A stretch of 64,000 nucleotides of DNA. It comes from Planctomycetaceae bacterium (GTDB taxonomy: Bacteria; Planctomycetota; Planctomycetia; Planctomycetales; Planctomycetaceae). Made by a program: the position numbers and the translations under genes. The DNA lies in the NCBI GenBank assembly GCA_024742875.1, contig JANSXP010000008.1:62001-126000 (forward strand). The letters run 5' to 3'. Below, piece by piece: positions 56,274 to 64,000 of the stretch. The number at the start of each line of letters is the position of its first letter. Position 1 is the stretch's first letter. Below the pieces are notes generated by a model. It was given only the letters and a program-made list of their open reading frames with translations, had not been told where the DNA came from and did not search any database.

Positions 56274-56579
56274 ATGCCAACATACGAATACGCCTGCAAA
56301 GCCTGCGAGCACACGTGGGAAGAGTTTCAGTCCATCAAGTCGGAACCGACAAAGAAGTGCCCGGAGTGCGGCAAGAACAAGGCTGAGCGACTGATCAGCG
56401 CGGGAGGTGGCATCATCTTCAAGGGATCGGGATTCTATCAGACCGATTATCGCAGCGAGTCGTACAGGAAAGGCGCTTCGGCTGATAAGAAGGCGCGTGA
56501 GAGCGCGTCGTCCGGCGATTCATCCGGGTCGTCGGATTCTTCATCAACGTCGGGCTCCGCAAAATCGTCCGACAGTTAG
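56274..56579 (+). CDS. FmdB-type zinc ribbon protein
   Basis: 101 aa. The N-terminal 65 residues form the FmdB-type ribbon: MPTYEYACKACEHTWEEFQS with Cys 8/11 and CPECGKNKAE with Cys 29/32, then GGGIIFKGSGFYQTDYR. The C-terminal 35 residues are Ser/Lys-rich and disordered. FmdB-family proteins are putative regulators or metal-site proteins; their exact role is unclear. It sits 21 bases after grpE and likely shares its transcript. A hairpin without a T tract (56592-56610) follows. Confidence 0.88.
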   Translation: MPTYEYACKACEHTWEEFQSIKSEPTKKCPECGKNKAERLISAGGGIIFKGSGFYQTDYRSESYRKGASADKKARESASSGDSSGSSDSSSTSGSAKSSDS

Positions 56580-56965
56580 CCGTTGCACGGCCAGCAGCCG
56601 GTGGCTGCTGCGTCACGGAGCATCGTGTCACCGCGTTTGCAGTGCCCCAACCGCTGCTTGTGGTCTGACCAAATCGCTGCCTGGATCGACGGGCATGTGT
56701 GTGATTGCGCGGTTTTTGCCTCCTGCGCCCCGATTCTGACTGGAAGATCGCGGGAATCTGCGTTGAATCATCGGGGGGGGAGGATTCTGCAGAACCGTGA
56801 ATTACCGCACGGGCTCGGGATCCGCACTGGTTGACAGACAATTAGGGACCGGTCATCGTTCCTGTGAAGCAGGTGAGACTTCTTCCGGCCATTCGGCCAC
56901 CGACGGCCTGATGGCAATCGACCCCATCCTGTCTTTTCCGCCGTTCACCAGCGGGGCCAGATTCC
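56580..56965. other. Intergenic region before the DUF58 gene
   Basis: 386 bases without a supportable gene. The only structure is an 8-bp perfect hairpin (CAGCAGCC at 56592-56599, GGCTGCTG at 56603-56610) just after the FmdB stop; no T run follows. A run of eight G lies near 56771. No promoter was convincing. Confidence 0.5.
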
Positions 56966-58483
56966 ATGAATGACAACGCCAAAAGCGTGAAGTCCCGCCT
57001 CGCGCTCAGCGCCAGTGCGCTGACGCAACTTCTGGCCGCCGTGGCCTGTTTTCTCGGCGCTTTTGTCCTGCCCAATACCTTTCGCGAATTTCAGGGGATG
57101 TCCGGCACCGTGCTGGTGATCCTCGGTTTCGTGATGCTCGTGCTGGGAGTACTCAACATTATATTCGGGCGGCAAATCGGTCGCCTCATGTCCCGCGCCG
57201 GCAAAAGATCGCGGGTCGTGATTCCGCGGGAGGGTATTGGCTTTCTGGCCATCATGCTGACTCTTGCGGTTGGAGCTTTGATGGGGCATCGCAACATGCC
57301 GCTGCTGGTGTTTGGCATGATGGCGGGACCGTTTGTGCTCAATGGGGCCATCGTCTACCGCATGCTCAAGGGAATCCGGGTGACGCGGCGTGCACCAGGG
57401 CGTGCCGTCGCCGGTGAGTTCGTAGGCATAGAAGTGCAGGTTGCCAATGACAAGAAATTCATGGCCTCCCACATGCTGGAAGTGCGGGACCGCATCACAG
57501 GAAAACAATTGACCGCACAGCGGCGAGACGATGAGGGCACCGTCACGTTCGTGCGTGTGCCTGGCCGGGAACAGCGTATTGGTCGATACCAGGTGCGGTT
57601 TTCCGATCGAGGACGATATCGACTGGGTCCCATTCGCGTCAGCTCACGATTTCCGATGGGCATTGGAGAGCGGGGGCAGTTATTTCAGGACACAACCGAT
57701 CTGATCGTCCATCCACAACTGGGGCACCTGCTGCCGCGCTGGGTGCGGCAGCAGAAGGAACTTTCCGAGTCGAACGATCGTCGCCATTCGCGACCGGGAT
57801 TCTTCGACGATGAGTTTCACCGCATCCGCGAATACCGCAGCGGTGACAATCCCCGCTCCATCCACTGGCGGTCCACCGCCAAACGCGGAGAGCTGATGAT
57901 TCGTGAGCACGAACAGAACCGTCAGTCTGACTCGCTCATCATTCTTGATCTGCCGGAACAAAAAGACTGGAGTCGCGAAGAAAGTGAACTGGCGATCAGT
58001 TTTACCGCATCGATCTGTGTTGAACAGACACATACATCGTCAGGGAGTCGCTACCTGCTGGCACTGGCGACGAAACAGCCGGTGGTCATCTCCAGTCGCT
58101 CGCCCGCCGGGTTCCGTGAAGAAGCGCTCGATGCTCTGGCCATGTGTTCGCGTTCTCCCCGGGCCAGTCTCGACGACGTACTGACGGCCGTGATGCTGGG
58201 ACACGACCTGCTGGACGAGCGATTGATCATCATCACCCCGCGTCCCGACCAGGCACAGGCAGCCGTCGAACGCACGGTGCAGCTTTTGACGCGTGACACA
58301 TTTAACGCTGCCACGCAGCTCTCTATCATGACAGCCACGCACGAAGGCCTGCAGGATCTGTTTGAACTGGATACTGTCCCTGATCAGCGAACGGGTGAAG
58401 ACGCGGCAACACCACCGGATGCACAGGAGTCTGCAAAGACAGTGAAGCCCGACGCCCGGACCACGCAGGGAGCGTCCGCATGA
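56966..58483 (+). CDS. DUF58 membrane protein
   Basis: 505 aa. About four hydrophobic helices in the first 130 residues (LLAAVACFLGAFVLP, VLVILGFVMLVLGVLNIIFG, GIGFLAIMLTLAVGAL, LLVFGMMAGPFVLNGAIVY). The DUF58 core (about 285-325) contains FHRIREYRSGDNPRSIHWRS and TAKRGELMIREHE. A von Willebrand A-like half follows (LIILDLPEQKDW). DUF58 proteins usually partner a MoxR AAA+ ATPase and a TgpA-type transglutaminase. The TgpA gene overlaps here by four bases (ATGA); MoxR is not in the window. The C-terminal 40 residues are disordered. Confidence 0.85.
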   Translation: MNDNAKSVKSRLALSASALTQLLAAVACFLGAFVLPNTFREFQGMSGTVLVILGFVMLVLGVLNIIFGRQIGRLMSRAGKRSRVVIPREGIGFLAIMLTLAVGALMGHRNMPLLVFGMMAGPFVLNGAIVYRMLKGIRVTRRAPGRAVAGEFVGIEVQVANDKKFMASHMLEVRDRITGKQLTAQRRDDEGTVTFVRVPGREQRIGRYQVRFSDRGRYRLGPIRVSSRFPMGIGERGQLFQDTTDLIVHPQLGHLLPRWVRQQKELSESNDRRHSRPGFFDDEFHRIREYRSGDNPRSIHWRSTAKRGELMIREHEQNRQSDSLIILDLPEQKDWSREESELAISFTASICVEQTHTSSGSRYLLALATKQPVVISSRSPAGFREEALDALAMCSRSPRASLDDVLTAVMLGHDLLDERLIIITPRPDQAQAAVERTVQLLTRDTFNAATQLSIMTATHEGLQDLFELDTVPDQRTGEDAATPPDAQESAKTVKPDARTTQGASA

Positions 58484-60897
58484 AAGCCGATCGTTCTGTC
58501 GAGATTGCCTTCGCGTGGAGCATGACCATCATGGTTTCCGCGTCGTCGCTGATTCTGGCATTCGCCGAAGAGTCGCGGCTTCCCAGCGCCCTGACTCCGC
58601 TGGTCGCTCTGATTACTCACTTCGTCGTGGACAAGTGGAAGATGCTGCGTCTGCCCGTCTGGGCCACCAACGTGCTCGGACTGATTGCCTTTGCGGCCAT
58701 GCTGTTCGAGTTTGTGGGAACAGACGTCCTCACCAAACTGTTCTCAGGAGCCCACCTGCTGATTTACATGACCTGGGTCGTCCTGCTGATGCCCAAGGGC
58801 ATTCGTCAATTCTGGTGGCTGCTGGCTCTGGGGGTCCTGCAGGTCTCCGTCGCTTCGGTGCTGACCACCAGTGGCGGATTTGGAGCCGCGCTGGTTGGCA
58901 TGCTGCTGCTGATGACATGGACGATGTCCGTCTTCACTCTGTTTCGCGCGCGGCAGCGGATGCGACGCAGCGAAGGAGCTGTCGAAGACAGTCTGGCAGT
59001 TCCCAGTGAATCCGTCGTGTCGAGCAACCTACTGGTCCGTGACGGACTGCAGCTCGACGATCGCGAACCCTGGATGGGCTGGCGATTTCGCTGGATCGTG
59101 CTGTTCACGTTCGGCTCATCGCTGGTTGTCGCGGGCGTCACGTTCGCGGCGTTCCCGCGAATCTGGGTCAATGAGAGTCCGCTGGCGGGTCTGCAGACGG
59201 ACTCCTCCTCAGGAGGTCTGGGAAGCCGTATTGGCTTCAAAGACGTTGTGGCTCTGGGCGCCATTGGAAAAATCATGGAGTCCGACGAACGGGCGCTGCA
59301 ATTTGAAATTCAGAAAATGACGGATCGCTCGCCAGTCACCCCCGAGCAGTTCGCCCAGGCTATGCGAATGGACGAAATCATGTTCCGTGGCACGGCCCTG
59401 GGGCACTACAAAGAGGGCCGATGGACGTCGGAATGGAGTCGGGGTTCGGCGATCGGACTGAACTATCCTGTCGCATTCAATGGTCGCCCAGGCGAGTCAG
59501 ATTTTCGAGTCAGGATTACCCAGGACCCGCCCATCAACGAATTTGCGTTTGTGCCCACACCCGCCCACAACCTGAAGATGAAATCGGATGGAGCACTCAC
59601 ACAAAAGCACTTTTGGTACTCCGTGCGACTCGAGTCTTCTGCCTCCAGGCGTTCGCTGCAGGAGAATCCGCTGGAATTCGAGGTGTGGTGCAAGGCCGCG
59701 GAACCGTGGCAGAAAGAGCATGGTCCGTCAATTGCGGAGTCCCCATCAGAACGTTTCGCAGGAATGGTGGGCCATCTGGTGCGGGAGGGTCGCTTTGGTG
59801 GGTGGGAAAGTAAGTCCGCACAGGCGTGGTGCATCACTCCCAACCTCGAGCGGAATCTCCCACGTTTGTGTGAAATCGCCAATCGACTGTGCCGTGACGA
59901 AAATGGAGATCTGATTCCCCCTCGAGACCGTGTGAACAAGGTCATGGCGTTTCTCAACACGTCCGGGGAATTCAAATACTCGCACACACTGACTCGGTCC
60001 GACCGGGCGCTCGATCCGGTTGAGGATTTTCTGCTGAATACGAAATCCGGTCACTGTGAGTACTTCGCATCGGCCTGCGCCCTGCTGCTGCAGGCGGTGG
60101 ACGTACCGGCTCGCATCGTGAATGGCTACAAGGGCAGCGATTTGAACTCTGTGTCCGGTCGCTACGAAGTCAAGCAGAAGTATGCCCACTCGTGGAACGA
60201 AGTGTTCATCGATGAACGCTGGGAGACGATCGACACGACCCCTGCGACAGCCCGCGAGGAGATTGTTGGCAGAACCGGACAGTTCGACTGGTGGTCGGAT
60301 CTTGGTCGGGCCTTTGATGACAACTGGATGAATCTGGTGGAGAAAATGAGCCTCCAGCGGCAGGAAGCCATCATCCGACCGTGGCTGGATTCCATGAAAG
60401 AGATCTGGGAGGGCGTTAAAGAACGCGGACTGGTGGCATCACTAAAGATGTTCTACACGGACGTGATTCTCAAGCCGGGCACGTGGGTGAGTTGGCGGAC
60501 CTGGATGGTCACATTTGTCGTACTGCTGATTCCAACCCTGCTCACACGCGTCAACCCGATCACCGCCCTTTATCGCTGGGCCCGAGGATTGATAACCAGC
60601 ACGCTTCCGTCTCAGCGGCAGCACAAGACGGTGATCCGCTTCTACGAGAACTTCCAGGCGGCATGCGCCAAAAACGGGCTCGTATTTCCCTCGCACCACA
60701 CGGCGCGCGAAAACGCTGAGATGGCGGTCGCTCACTTTCGCGACAAACTGCCGCAATCGGAAGATCGGGTGCTGCCGGCCCGTATTGCCCAATCGTTCAA
60801 CTCGGTTCGTTTCGGTGAGCAGACTCTTCCCCCCGATGCGATTGCGGCGATCCGTCGTGATGTCAGCCGATTCACGGAGTTGATCGCAGCCCGATAG
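58480..60897 (+). CDS. TgpA-type membrane transglutaminase (DUF3488)
   Basis: 805 aa. Several membrane helices cluster in the first 220 residues (VWATNVLGLIAFAAMLFEFV and others). A periplasmic transglutaminase-like domain (about 440-600) has catalytic Cys 526 in SGHCEYFASACALLL and the His of YAHSWNEVFI with a following Asp (IDTTP). A last membrane helix lies at about 670-690. TgpA-type enzymes form covalent crosslinks or act as proteases on peptides; the substrate is unknown. Co-translated with the DUF58 gene. Confidence 0.88.
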   Translation: MKADRSVEIAFAWSMTIMVSASSLILAFAEESRLPSALTPLVALITHFVVDKWKMLRLPVWATNVLGLIAFAAMLFEFVGTDVLTKLFSGAHLLIYMTWVVLLMPKGIRQFWWLLALGVLQVSVASVLTTSGGFGAALVGMLLLMTWTMSVFTLFRARQRMRRSEGAVEDSLAVPSESVVSSNLLVRDGLQLDDREPWMGWRFRWIVLFTFGSSLVVAGVTFAAFPRIWVNESPLAGLQTDSSSGGLGSRIGFKDVVALGAIGKIMESDERALQFEIQKMTDRSPVTPEQFAQAMRMDEIMFRGTALGHYKEGRWTSEWSRGSAIGLNYPVAFNGRPGESDFRVRITQDPPINEFAFVPTPAHNLKMKSDGALTQKHFWYSVRLESSASRRSLQENPLEFEVWCKAAEPWQKEHGPSIAESPSERFAGMVGHLVREGRFGGWESKSAQAWCITPNLERNLPRLCEIANRLCRDENGDLIPPRDRVNKVMAFLNTSGEFKYSHTLTRSDRALDPVEDFLLNTKSGHCEYFASACALLLQAVDVPARIVNGYKGSDLNSVSGRYEVKQKYAHSWNEVFIDERWETIDTTPATAREEIVGRTGQFDWWSDLGRAFDDNWMNLVEKMSLQRQEAIIRPWLDSMKEIWEGVKERGLVASLKMFYTDVILKPGTWVSWRTWMVTFVVLLIPTLLTRVNPITALYRWARGLITSTLPSQRQHKTVIRFYENFQAACAKNGLVFPSHHTARENAEMAVAHFRDKLPQSEDRVLPARIAQSFNSVRFGEQTLPPDAIAAIRRDVSRFTELIAAR

Positions 60898-61299
60898 CAG
60901 ACAGCCGTCCATGACAGCGCGATGACCACCTGAACGGCCGCCAGGCTCCGTCGGTGTGCCCGCACGGCACACCCGGGCCACGGATTTGGTCCAGGCAGCG
61001 CGTCAGTTACCTGCTCAACCGTCAAAGTTTGCCAGGGACAGACGGCAACTGTGCGGAATATTTCGATCAGCAGTCGTCGCGTTTTCGACTGACGGCAACT
61101 TCTGCCGGATCCAGCTTGCCTTCCGCAGTTTCTACGTTCGATGAAACAGTTGTCCCTGTCGTCATTGAAGCCGGCGTGGGCAGGGAGCAGTCCTCAGCAG
61201 GAAGCTGAAGGATTCTCACATCGACAGATGACTGGCGAGTTTTACCAAGCGGACGGAGCCGTGCCTCAGGATGACCACTTTCCCATGGAGAGTACGTTG
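60898..61299. other. Intergenic region before the HtrA gene
   Basis: 402 bases with no gene. An 8-bp perfect hairpin (GGTGTGCC 60953-60960, GGCACACC 60966-60973, loop CGCAC) lies 56 bases after the TgpA stop without a T run. GACGGCAACT occurs twice (about 61041 and 61092). No promoter of good quality was found. Confidence 0.5.
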
Positions 61300-62466
61300 A
61301 TGGCGCGACGAACAAACACATTTTTGCTGTCTTCGGGCATGCTGGCACTGGGCCTGGCAGTCGGAGGACATCTGGACGGAATGAAGCTGTCGTCTGAAGC
61401 GACCGCTGTTCCGGCCCCTGCCGAAACCAGCGCACCCGATTATTCTTCCAACCTGATCCACAGTGGCGAGCACATCTCCCGCGTGAGCAGTCAGGTGATG
61501 CCGGCGGCCGTACACATTCAGGCCACACGACGCGAGTCCGACGGACGTCGCGTGGAAGAGACCGGTTCCGGAGTGATGATGCGCAGTGCCAAAGTTAAAG
61601 GCCTGTTTATTGTCACCAACAATCACGTGATTCGCGGTGCCGAACTGTCGGCCATAGACCTGAAGACATTTGATGGTCGGGAACTGCATCCGCGGAAAGT
61701 GTTCCGCGATGAAGAAACCGACATCGCCGTGCTGCAGATCGATGACATGCCCACCACCAGTGTCTCATGGGGCGACAGTGATCAGGTTCGTATCGGCCAC
61801 TATGTCCTGGCTGTTGGCAGTCCATTCGGGCTGAGCCAGTCTGTGACGATGGGAATCGTGAGTGCCAAAGGTCGACGCGATCTGACACTGACCGATGATC
61901 GTTCGGTCACAAATCAGGACTTCATTCAGACGGATGCGGCCATCAATCCTGGCAACAGCGGCGGCCCGCTGATTGACATGCTGGGGCAGGTCGTCGGTAT
62001 CAACACGGCAATTGCCTCTAACAGTGGCGGCAACGAGGGCATCGGCTTCAGCATCCCCAGCAACCTGGCACAACACGTCTTTGAGCAGTTGGTCTCTTAC
62101 GGTCGAGTCCGTCGCGCCTATCTGGGCGTGGAACTGGACAACAACTTCAATACGGAAGCCGCGCGACGTCTCGGTTTGCCACGTCCGGTTGGGGCTCACG
62201 TGATGAAGGTCTATCGTCCTCAGAACAATCCCACTCCGGCCTACCTGGCGGGCGTGCGACCCGGTGATGTCATTCTGACATTCAATGGTGTGTCCGTGAT
62301 TGATGAAAACCATCTGATCAATCTGGTCAGTCTGGCCGAGATCGGCAAAGCGACGAAGATCGAAGTATTCCGCAGCGGCCGTCGTATGGCGATGGAACTG
62401 CGACTGACCGATCGCTACAGCTACCGCACGGCCGAAGATCCGAGCAACCCGTTTGCCACACGATAA
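61300..62466 (+). CDS. HtrA/DegS-type serine protease, membrane-anchored
   Basis: 388 aa. One membrane helix (about 8-24) anchors a trypsin-fold domain. The catalytic triad is His 109 (TNNHV), Asp 141 (ETDIAVLQ) and Ser 220 (INPGNSGGPLID). One PDZ domain follows (about 285-380, with YLAGVRPGDVILTFNGVSVI). A single PDZ plus N-terminal anchor resembles DegS rather than the two-PDZ DegP. It would act in envelope stress sensing or quality control. The ATG at 61300 follows GGAGAG; the upstream ATG at 61141 is rejected because it precedes an unrelated stretch. A strong terminator follows. Confidence 0.93.
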   Translation: MARRTNTFLLSSGMLALGLAVGGHLDGMKLSSEATAVPAPAETSAPDYSSNLIHSGEHISRVSSQVMPAAVHIQATRRESDGRRVEETGSGVMMRSAKVKGLFIVTNNHVIRGAELSAIDLKTFDGRELHPRKVFRDEETDIAVLQIDDMPTTSVSWGDSDQVRIGHYVLAVGSPFGLSQSVTMGIVSAKGRRDLTLTDDRSVTNQDFIQTDAAINPGNSGGPLIDMLGQVVGINTAIASNSGGNEGIGFSIPSNLAQHVFEQLVSYGRVRRAYLGVELDNNFNTEAARRLGLPRPVGAHVMKVYRPQNNPTPAYLAGVRPGDVILTFNGVSVIDENHLINLVSLAEIGKATKIEVFRSGRRMAMELRLTDRYSYRTAEDPSNPFATR

Positions 62467-62500
62467 CTCTGGACCGGCAGGCAGTTCCGCACGTGCAATG

Positions 62501-62527
62501 GGCGACCTTTGGAGGTCGCCTTTTTTT
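62501..62527 (+). terminator. Rho-independent terminator after HtrA gene
   Basis: GGCGACC (62501-62507) pairs with GGTCGCC (62514-62520) around a TTTGGA loop, then seven T. It lies 34 bases after the stop. Confidence 0.92.
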
Positions 62528-62813
62528 GTGTGTGCTCAGATAGGTGCCCGCCCAGGCGTCGGATGAGCCCCGGGTATCGTTTCCGCAGCCGCCCGGCAGG
62601 ATCTCACGGACTTTGGCACTGGGGCAGCGTACCTGAGATGGCGCAGATTGCTGCGTCCTCGTTTCGCGGGACTTTTCCTCTCAGAGGGCACGGCCAACAC
62701 CTGTTGCCAGGCGATAGAAAGGTCCGAACAGTGAGAATGGGCAAAAAAGGTGCGGAAACGGGTGATTCGACGCGACCACAGCGGAGGATCGACCGATCAG
62801 GTTCAGATCTCGA
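62528..62813. other. Untranscribed-looking spacer before rpsO promoter
   Basis: 286 bases between the HtrA terminator and the rpsO promoter. No gene, repeat or conserved RNA signature was recognised. Confidence 0.4.
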
Positions 62814-62841
62814 TTGATCGTGCGCAAACCGACGATACAAT
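62814..62841 (+). promoter_or_regulatory. Sigma-70-type promoter for rpsO
   Basis: TTGATC (62814-62819) and TACAAT (62836-62841) are spaced by 16 bases and match four and five of six positions. Transcription would start near 62848, leaving a 150-base leader to the rpsO ATG. Confidence 0.55.
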
Positions 62842-62853
62842 CCTGCCTCCTGA

Positions 62854-62876
62854 AGCAAAAACGCTGTGTTTTTGCT
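62854..62876 (+). ncRNA. 5' leader hairpin of rpsO mRNA
   Basis: AGCAAAAAC (62854-62862) pairs perfectly with GTTTTTGCT (62868-62876) around a GCTGT loop. It would lie at the very 5' end of the message from the promoter above. A further hairpin (GCGTC 62970-62974 with GACGC 62981-62985) and a GACTGGAAT direct repeat (62960-62968, 62989-62997) lie beside the start codon. Possible S15 autoregulatory leader. Confidence 0.4.
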
Positions 62877-63000
62877 CTTTACTGCCCCTCCATCTCGACG
62901 CTCAGGGCTTTAGAGGTTGCCGTCAGCAGTGCTGGCCGTGATTCACTGATCACCCCGTCGACTGGAATCGCGTCTTTCACGACGCACAGACTGGAATATC

Positions 63001-63270
63001 ATGCCCATTTCCGTGGAAATGAAAGCGAAGCTTCGCAAAGAGTTCGGACAGAGTGATAACGACACCGGGTCACCACAGGTGCAGATTGCCTGCCTGACCT
63101 ACCAGATCAACGTCCTGACAGAACACCTGCGAAGCAACAAGAAGGACCATTCGTCCCGACGTGGACTGCTGAGAATGGTTAGCCGACGCCGTCGGCACCT
63201 TGATTACCTCAAGGCCACCGCTCCAGACCAGTATCTGGATATGATTTCTCGTCTTGGAATTCGAAAGTAG
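63001..63270 (+). CDS. rpsO: Ribosomal protein S15
   Basis: 89 aa, exact family length. It has GSPQVQIACLTYQINVLTEH, LRSNKKDHSSRRGLLRMVSR and RRHLDYLKATAPDQYLDMIS, the standard uS15 core that binds helix 22 of 16S rRNA. The ribosome site is weak (GGAA). Its own terminator follows, then pnp, the conserved rpsO-pnp pairing. Confidence 0.97.
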   Translation: MPISVEMKAKLRKEFGQSDNDTGSPQVQIACLTYQINVLTEHLRSNKKDHSSRRGLLRMVSRRRRHLDYLKATAPDQYLDMISRLGIRK

Positions 63271-63276
63271 CTGGAT

Positions 63277-63309
63277 GGGCGTTCGCCGTTGCGGACGCCC
63301 TTGATTTTG
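63277..63309 (+). terminator. Rho-independent terminator after rpsO
   Basis: A 10-bp stem (63277-63286 with 63291-63300, one G-T pair) with a CGTT loop is followed by TTGATTTTG. The interrupted T tract suggests partial termination, allowing some read-through into pnp. Confidence 0.75.
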
Positions 63310-63645
63310 TATCTGGCGGGCTGCGGATTCTGTGCCGCATCATGTTTGGTTGCCCGCAATGCTGGTAAGTCGTTTATCTTTTTGTGTTGATTGATTGCTG
63401 CCACAGGTTCGTCGCGGATTGCCGCCACCTGGGGCGACTTTAAAGTTGTCGGAATTTGCAGGCAGGAAAAAGTTTGCAGACGGATCGGTCCGCCGATGAT
63501 CGCCTGGTGAGGCGCATGGAACGGACGACCGGGCTGAAGGGAAGCCTTGCTGTTTTGATGCCGTGAAGTTGCTACACGTGCCGAATGTCTGATGAGAACC
63601 GCGATCAGCAATCTCATTCCGGCTGCTGCCGGGTAAGGATTGATC
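63310..63645. other. Leader region of pnp with hairpins
   Basis: 336 bases before the pnp GTG, no gene. An extended stem pairs GCCACAGGT (63400-63408) with ACCTGGGGC (63427-63435), one mismatch, with an inner GCGG/CCGC stem. Next to it is the perfect 10-bp palindrome ACTTTAAAGT (63437-63446). Similar double-stranded leaders upstream of pnp are RNase III/PNPase control sites in E. coli; that role is only suggested here. Confidence 0.4.
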
Positions 63646-64000
63646 GTGAAGAAAGTAACTGTTGAATGCGAACTGGGTGGCCGAACCCTGTCACTCACAT
63701 CGGGAGAACTGGCCAAACAGGCTTCCGCCGCTGTTGTTGTTCAGTACGGCGAAACCGTCGTTTTTGTTGCCGCTCAGACGGGCCCCTCGCGTCCGGGAAC
63801 CAACTTCTTCCCACTGACGGTTGACTACCGTGAACGCCTGGCGGCTGCCGGGAAGTTTGCCGGGGGTTACCAGAAACGTGAAGGACGTCCGACAACCAAG
63901 GAGATCCTGACCTGCCGCCTGACGGACCGTCCTCTGCGTCCACTGTTCCCCAAGGGGTTTCGTGACGAAGTTCAGGTCATGTCCAACGTTCTGGCCTGTG
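63646..64000 (+). CDS. pnp: Polyribonucleotide nucleotidyltransferase, N-terminal fragment
   Basis: The first 118 codons are present; the gene runs off the right edge. The GTG start follows TAAGGA. The translation reads [20 protein letters not shown], then [38 protein letters not shown] and [20 protein letters not shown], the first RNase PH-like domain of PNPase. It is a 3'-5' phosphorolytic exoribonuclease of the RNA-decay machinery, paired with rpsO as in many bacteria. Confidence 0.96.
   Translation, partial: MKKVTVECELGGRTLSLTSGELAKQASAAVVVQYGETVVFVAAQTGPSRPGTNFFPLTVDYRERLAAAGKFAGGYQKREGRPTTKEILTCRLTDRPLRPLFPKGFRDEVQVMSNVLAC

Overview
This 64 kb window is bacterial and almost certainly comes from a member of the Planctomycetota. 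The evidence is a giant secreted protein with the LEPR-XLL N-terminal motif, a PSCyt1/DUF1549/DUF1553 cytochrome-type protein paired with a DUF1501 protein, tandem AIM24-family proteins, and a multi-groEL locus. DNA is GC-rich, genes are dense, and many start codons overlap the previous stop. Genus cannot be decided from the sequence alone. I see no transposase, phage gene, CRISPR array, tRNA or rRNA.

Region 1 (1-18.7 kb) is a flagellar locus. On the minus strand lie the start of fliD (cut by the window edge) and flagellin with its terminator. On the plus strand come two tetratricopeptide proteins and a FlgN-like chaperone, a sigma-54 activator without a receiver domain, and then a compact series flgB-flgC-fliE-fliF-fliG-fliH-fliI-fliJ-motE-like-fliQ-fliR-flhB-motA-motB-motB2. 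It encodes the rod base, MS ring, switch, export ATPase complex, export gate and stator. fliM, fliN, fliP, flhA and the hook genes must lie elsewhere. The two MotB-type proteins are both unusual.

Region 2 (18.9-20.4 kb) holds mqnB-mqnD of futalosine-dependent menaquinone synthesis; a ubiX-type flavin prenyltransferase sits at 46.8 kb. Region 3 (20.6-25.0 kb) is the LEPR-XLL surface protein. Region 4 (25.1-28.7 kb) is an M48 metalloprotease followed by three AIM24 paralogues, the last with a zinc ribbon. Region 5 (28.9-36.8 kb) has a membrane-anchored beta-propeller protein, the PSCyt/DUF1501 pair, yacG (minus strand) and a DUF4832-type protein.

Region 6 (37.0-44.1 kb) is a tripartite MacB-type export operon (TolC-like, HlyD-like, ATPase, permease). 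Both its outer-membrane and adaptor proteins carry EF-hand calcium loops. Region 7 (44.2-50.0 kb) has a bL28-like ribosomal gene with a textbook promoter and terminator, a heme-sensor-type histidine kinase (minus strand), ubiX, a propeller/PDZ/lipoyl-like protein and a pseudo-receiver.

Region 8 (50.2-56.6 kb) is a protein-folding block: groEL1-groES-groEL2, dnaJ, grpE and an FmdB zinc ribbon. groEL1 has a His/Gly/Met tail and candidate sigma-70 and sigma-54 promoters. Region 9 (57.0-62.5 kb) has a DUF58/TgpA-transglutaminase pair and a membrane-anchored HtrA protease. Region 10 (62.8-64.0 kb) is rpsO followed by the start of pnp, each with a structured leader.

Most promising leads: the EF-hand-bearing exporter, the dual MotB stator genes, the M48/AIM24 cluster, the propeller-PDZ-lipoyl protein with its pseudo-receiver, and the groEL-groES-groEL block. 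All functions are inferred by reading motifs; no database search was run.
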